This document shows positions 60,590-64,000 of a DNA stretch of 64,000 nt, piece after piece. The position numbers were made by a program, and so were the translations under genes. How positions within the stretch are numbered: the stretch's first letter is position 1; each line of letters opens with the position of its first letter. The notes under the pieces were generated by a model. The model was not told the origin of the DNA and did not search any database. It saw only the letters and a program-made list of their open reading frames with translations. Source of the stretch: Paraflavitalea pollutisoli (GTDB taxonomy: Bacteria; Bacteroidota; Bacteroidia; Chitinophagales; Chitinophagaceae); NCBI RefSeq assembly GCF_029360705.1, contig NZ_JARKMX010000008.1, forward strand, positions 4,099,479 through 4,163,478, given 5' to 3'.

Positions 60590-63019
60590 ATGACGATCTC
60601 GTATAACTGGTTACACGAATATTTACCGGTAACCATCGAACCGGAACGCCTGAGCAAGATTTTGACCGCTGTAGGACTGGAAGTAGAAAGCCTCGAAAAG
60701 TTCGAAAGCCTGAAAGGCGGCCTGCATGGACTGGTTATTGGAGAGGTGCTGACCTGTGAGAAACACCCCAACGCCGATAAATTATCCGTTACTACCGTAA
60801 ATATCGGCTCCGGAGATCCGTTGCAGATCGTTTGTGGAGCCCCCAATGTGGCAGCTGGTCAGAAGGTGATCGTGGCCCCCGTAGGAGCCACCATTTATCC
60901 CAAAGGCGGAGCCCCGCTGACTATGAAAGTGGCCAAGATCCGCAGCGTGGAAAGCTATGGCATGATCTGCGCCGAAGACGAGATCGGTCTCAGCGACAAC
61001 CACGCCGGCATCCTCGTGTTACCAGCAGAGCTGAAACCAGGAACACCGGCCGCCAACTACTTCAAGCCCTACAACGATTGGGTATTCGAGATCGGTCTTA
61101 CCCCCAACCGCATGGACGCCATGAGCCACCTCGGTGTAGCCCGCGACGTGACCGCGTACCTCGTTCACCACGATAAAAAAGACTACCGGGTCAAAACCCC
61201 CTTTGCCAATAACTTCAGGACCGATAATACCACCCTGCCATTTACGGTAGAGATCGATAATGTCAATGCCTGCCAGCGATATTCCGGTATCAGCCTCACC
61301 AATGTACAGGTAAAGGAAAGCCCGCAATGGCTGCAGGACAGACTGCGTTCCATTGGCCTCCGCACCATCAACAACATCGTCGATATCACCAATTTCATCC
61401 TGCATGAAACCGGGCAGCCACTGCACGCGTTCAATGCCGATGCCGTGAAAGGTCGTAAGATCGTAGTCAGGAACCTGCCCGAGGGTACCCCTTTCGTGAC
61501 ACTTGATGAGAAACCCCGGAAGCTCAGCGCAGAAGACCTGATCATCTGCAACGGAGAATACGAGCCCATGGCTATTGCCGGTGTTTTCGGTGGCCTGGAA
61601 AGTGGCGTAAAGGCAGAAACCCAAAATATCTTCCTCGAAAGCGCCTGGTTCAACCCGATCGATATCCGTAAAACATCCTTCCGCCATGGCCTCCGTACCG
61701 ATGCAGCTACCCGTTTTGAGAAGAATGTAGACATCAGCAATACCGTCAACGTATTGAAGCGTGCCGCCATGATGATCAAGGAACTGGCCGGTGGAGAGAT
61801 CGCTTCCGACTTGATCGATGTATACCCCGATCCGAGGGAGAAGGCATCCATTGTACTGAAATACCATTACCTCCGCAAACTCAGTGGAAAGAACTACCAC
61901 CCCGATACGGTACGTAAGATCCTGACCAGCCTCGGCTTTGAAGTGATCAAAGAAGGCATGGACAATATCTGGGTCAATGCTCCCTATAGCAAACCCGATG
62001 TAACCCTGCCGGCGGACGTGGTAGAAGAGATCATGCGTATAGATGGGCTCGACAATGTCGAAATCCCCAGCTCCATCATGATATCGCCCTCTATCGAAAC
62101 AGATAGTTATAAATACACCTACCGCGAAAAAGCGGCCAACTACCTCGTAGGGCTCGGCTTCAACGAGATCTTTACCAACTCGATCACCAATGCCGCCTAC
62201 TTCGATGAGGCTGAATTGGAAACAGCGGTAAAACTGCTCAATAACCTGAGTGCAGATCACAATATCATGCGTCCGTCGATGCTGGAAACCGGTTTGGAGG
62301 CCATTGCCCATAACCTCAACCGCAAAAACCCCGACCTCCAGTTCTTCGAATATGGCAAAACCTATCATAAGCTGGCGCCGGGTAACTACAACGAGCACGA
62401 ACATGTATGCCTCTACATCACTGGCCAGGTAAAAGAAGACTCCTGGAAAGGAAAGGGATATGCCGTTGATCTGTACTACATTAAAGGAATCGTGGCAAGA
62501 ATATTGCAGCTCACGGGAATCACCAAAACCAGCTGGCAGGCTGTTACCACACAAAAGCTGGCCGATGGTTTGGAAGTGAAGCTCAACAACGAAGTGATTG
62601 CCGTAATCGGCGCCGTAGCCCCCCATGAACTAAAGCGCTTTGACATCAAGCAACCAGTATTCTACGCAGATATCGACTGGGAATTGTTACTGAAAAAAGT
62701 GGCCAAAGGAATACTCAAAGTGACCGAGCTCCCCAAACAGTTGCCGGCACACCGCGACCTCGCTATGATCGTGCCCAAGGTCTTGCCTTATGCCGACGTG
62801 GAAGCCACTGTAAAGAAAACCCGCATCGAAAAACTGCAGAACATGCAGCTGTTCGACATCTTCGAAAGCGCCAAGCTGGGAGCAGATAAGAAGTCACTGG
62901 CCGTCAGTTTCACTTTCCTCGATGAGGAAAAGACCCTTACCGATAAGGAGATCGATGGCATGATGAATAAGATCATGACCGCCCTGGAAAAAGAACTCCA
63001 GGCCGAGATCAGAAAATAA
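60590..63019 (+). CDS. pheT: Phenylalanyl-tRNA synthetase beta subunit
   Basis: Beta chain (809 residues, normal length) of the alpha2-beta2 enzyme that charges tRNA-Phe. MTISYNWLHEYLPVTIEPERL is a regular start. The EMAP-II-like tRNA-binding domain spans about residues 40-150 (VVIGEVLTCEKHPNADKLSVTTVNIG type, IVCGAPNVAAGQKV, GMICAEDEIGL). The B3/B4 domain has NRMDAMSHLGVARDV and TLDEKPRKLS, the B5 domain follows, the class II-like core has GLGFNEIFTNSI, and the C-terminal anticodon-binding (FDX-ACB) domain ends the chain. pheS is not adjacent, as often in this phylum. Confidence 0.97.
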   Translation: MTISYNWLHEYLPVTIEPERLSKILTAVGLEVESLEKFESLKGGLHGLVIGEVLTCEKHPNADKLSVTTVNIGSGDPLQIVCGAPNVAAGQKVIVAPVGATIYPKGGAPLTMKVAKIRSVESYGMICAEDEIGLSDNHAGILVLPAELKPGTPAANYFKPYNDWVFEIGLTPNRMDAMSHLGVARDVTAYLVHHDKKDYRVKTPFANNFRTDNTTLPFTVEIDNVNACQRYSGISLTNVQVKESPQWLQDRLRSIGLRTINNIVDITNFILHETGQPLHAFNADAVKGRKIVVRNLPEGTPFVTLDEKPRKLSAEDLIICNGEYEPMAIAGVFGGLESGVKAETQNIFLESAWFNPIDIRKTSFRHGLRTDAATRFEKNVDISNTVNVLKRAAMMIKELAGGEIASDLIDVYPDPREKASIVLKYHYLRKLSGKNYHPDTVRKILTSLGFEVIKEGMDNIWVNAPYSKPDVTLPADVVEEIMRIDGLDNVEIPSSIMISPSIETDSYKYTYREKAANYLVGLGFNEIFTNSITNAAYFDEAELETAVKLLNNLSADHNIMRPSMLETGLEAIAHNLNRKNPDLQFFEYGKTYHKLAPGNYNEHEHVCLYITGQVKEDSWKGKGYAVDLYYIKGIVARILQLTGITKTSWQAVTTQKLADGLEVKLNNEVIAVIGAVAPHELKRFDIKQPVFYADIDWELLLKKVAKGILKVTELPKQLPAHRDLAMIVPKVLPYADVEATVKKTRIEKLQNMQLFDIFESAKLGADKKSLAVSFTFLDEEKTLTDKEIDGMMNKIMTALEKELQAEIRK

Positions 63020-63122
63020 CCGGCCTGCTCATTCAAACCCGGAATGACAGCCACCTCCCCTTCCCGCTATGCCCCACCAGGTATGGCGGGCAGGAGGGCA
63101 AAGGCATATAAAACCTATAGGC

Positions 63123-63410
63123 ATGTCAGACACACAGCTACCTTGGAAGCGAATACAGGATAAACTGCAACAGGTGTTGCAGCAATACCAGGTGCTGCAA
63201 AAAGACAATGACCGGCTGACTAAAGAGGTAAAAGAGTTGAAAACCAGGGATGCAGCACAGGCAAAAAAGATCGGAGAACTGGAAAATAAGATCGCAGCAC
63301 TAAAAACGGCTACAGGTCAGCTCGATGAAGCCGATAAGAAAGATCTGGACAAACGCCTGCACCAGTACATCCGGGAAATTGACCGGTGTATTGCCATGCT
63401 AAGCCAGTAA
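63123..63410 (+). CDS. Coiled-coil protein between pheT and zapA
   Basis: Protein of 95 residues (ATG 63123) that is almost one long coiled coil: QVLQQYQVLQKDNDRLTKEVKELKTRDAAQAKKIGELENKIAALK, with Leu/Ile at heptad positions, and a C-terminal helix (KRLHQYIREIDRCIAMLSQ). No domain name fits. In Bacteroidota a coiled-coil gene commonly lies between pheT and zapA, so a ZapB-like cell-division role is plausible but inferred from place only. Confidence 0.7.
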   Translation: MSDTQLPWKRIQDKLQQVLQQYQVLQKDNDRLTKEVKELKTRDAAQAKKIGELENKIAALKTATGQLDEADKKDLDKRLHQYIREIDRCIAMLSQ

Positions 63411-63418
63411 GGTTAAAT

Positions 63419-63673
63419 CTAAACACGTTTCACTAAACGCATCTTTTGTTCATCTTCGCCCTGGGAAAGCTCTAAAGTGTAGATTCCATATGGCAGATCG
63501 TTGAGGCCCTTCCAGGTAACCGTGTTATCACCTTTGGGCACACTGGCCTCCATGCGTTGGCATTCTTCGCCTTGTTCGTCGCGCAGGATGGCTCGCAAGC
63601 TGGATCGGATGGGAGCTACTAATTCGAGTGTCAGGACATCGATGAAGATGGACGACTTTACTTTTGCAAACAT
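63419..63673 (-). CDS. Free-standing T9SS sorting-domain-like protein
   Basis: Small protein of 84 residues (ATG 63673) with a beta-sandwich pattern: VLTLELVAPIRSSLRAILRDEQGEECQRME, then VPKGDNTVTWKGLNDLPYGIYTLELSQGED and MRLVKRV at the end. This follows the type A C-terminal sorting domain order (xxLxVxDxxGxxV, GxNxIxWxxLxxLPxGIY, KLVKxx). Yet no signal peptide or cargo domain is present, so it would stay in the cytoplasm as read. The frame could be extended 20 codons upstream without giving a signal sequence. It may be a degraded cargo gene or a repurposed domain. Confidence 0.55.
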   Translation of the reverse strand: MFAKVKSSIFIDVLTLELVAPIRSSLRAILRDEQGEECQRMEASVPKGDNTVTWKGLNDLPYGIYTLELSQGEDEQKMRLVKRV

Positions 63674-63769
63674 AGTTCGCTTGGTTTTGGTGGTGTAAAC
63701 ATAGAATACGGGTGTTCCAAATCCCTTCATCATCCAAAACGGTCCATTAAAGTCCAGAGTGTATCAAAA

Positions 63770-63790
63770 ACACAGATGTTAATTCTGTGT
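63770..63790. repeat. 7-bp inverted repeat upstream of zapA
   Basis: ACACAGA (63770-63776) and TCTGTGT (63784-63790) are perfect inverted copies around a seven-base spacer, in the region between the divergent sorting-like gene and zapA. They could be an operator or a small hairpin. Confidence 0.4.
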
Positions 63791-63828
63791 GGATAAATAT
63801 AGAATAGTCTTTTCAAATTTGCAAGCAA

Positions 63829-64000
63829 ATGGAAGAATTAATTCCTATAAATGTCGTAATAGGTGACCGCACCTATCGTATCCGAATCGCTCCGTCTGAT
63901 GAAGAAGTGGTCCGCAAGACTATAAAACTCATAAATGACAAAATTATTGAGTTCAAGACCCAGTTTGCCGGAAAAGACATGCAGGACTACGTCGCCATGG
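63829..64000 (+). CDS. zapA: ZapA cell-division protein, partial at right edge
   Basis: First 57 codons only. MEELIPINVVIGDRTYRIRI followed by SDEEVVRKTIKLINDKIIEFKTQFAGKDMQDYVAM matches the N-terminal beta-hairpin and first helix of ZapA, which bundles FtsZ filaments at the septum. It lies downstream of pheT and the coiled-coil gene, its usual Bacteroidota position. The rest lies beyond the window. Confidence 0.85.
   Translation, partial: MEELIPINVVIGDRTYRIRIAPSDEEVVRKTIKLINDKIIEFKTQFAGKDMQDYVAM

Noticed and set aside
61019-62626. Leftward open frame of 535 codons opposite pheT
   Set aside because: It lies wholly inside pheT, whose identity is certain, and its translation has no domain or signal; it is a by-product of pheT codon use.

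Overview
The window reads as a chromosomal segment of a Bacteroidota member, most likely of the Chitinophagaceae. The support is direct. There is a PorT-family protein of the type IX secretion system (T9SS), a protein ending in a T9SS type A sorting domain, TonB-dependent receptors with a carboxypeptidase-like N-terminal domain, DUF983 and DUF2721 membrane proteins, the pheT / coiled coil / zapA arrangement, and promoters of the TTG-N19/20-TAnnTTTG type often sitting almost on top of the start codon. No rRNA, tRNA, CRISPR array, insertion sequence or prophage was seen.

Layout. 1-1718: type III polyketide synthase (cut by the left edge) behind a UbiA prenyltransferase. 1719-2208: divergent intergenic region with a 55+12+55 bp inverted repeat built of 11-bp units. 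2209-3671: ubiE and porT, overlapping. 3672-4621: decayed lipoprotein gene and a predicted small RNA. 4622-12474: outer-membrane barrel, dihydroorotase, MutS-like ATPase, M1 aminopeptidase and ComM/YifB. 12521-30747: a surface-polysaccharide locus (priming sugar transferase, Wzz-like, Wzx flippase, two polymerase/ligase-like membrane proteins, five glycosyltransferases, an FdtA/FdtB amino-sugar pair, an asparagine-synthase-like ligase, a CapA-like phosphoesterase and three methyltransferases). 30847-35199: ABC exporter and small membrane proteins. 35259-40808: TonB receptor with a small partner protein, then a TPR histidine kinase and its NarL-type regulator. 41031-47999: DUF1501/DUF1800 pair, thiolase, pyrD, terC.

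48015-55429 is the most unusual part. A three-gene secreted/outer-membrane operon, whose last product looks like the N-terminal module of animal large lipid transfer proteins (vitellogenin/MTP), is divergently transcribed from a TPR histidine kinase and response regulator. 55452-57880 holds rsmE and dnaB. 58486-60436 holds small genes of unknown function. 60590-64000 holds pheT, a coiled-coil protein, a free-standing sorting-domain-like protein on the other strand, and the start of zapA.

Functionally, the polysaccharide locus carries the steps from priming through assembly and flipping to polymerisation/ligation of a surface glycan containing a 3-amino-3,6-dideoxyhexose. Nucleotide-sugar precursor genes (rmlA/rmlB) and an outer-membrane exporter are not in the window. 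The T9SS-related genes (porT, the DUF1501 protein and the orphan sorting-like domain) point to an active type IX pathway. All functional calls rest on motifs read by eye, and no database search was possible.
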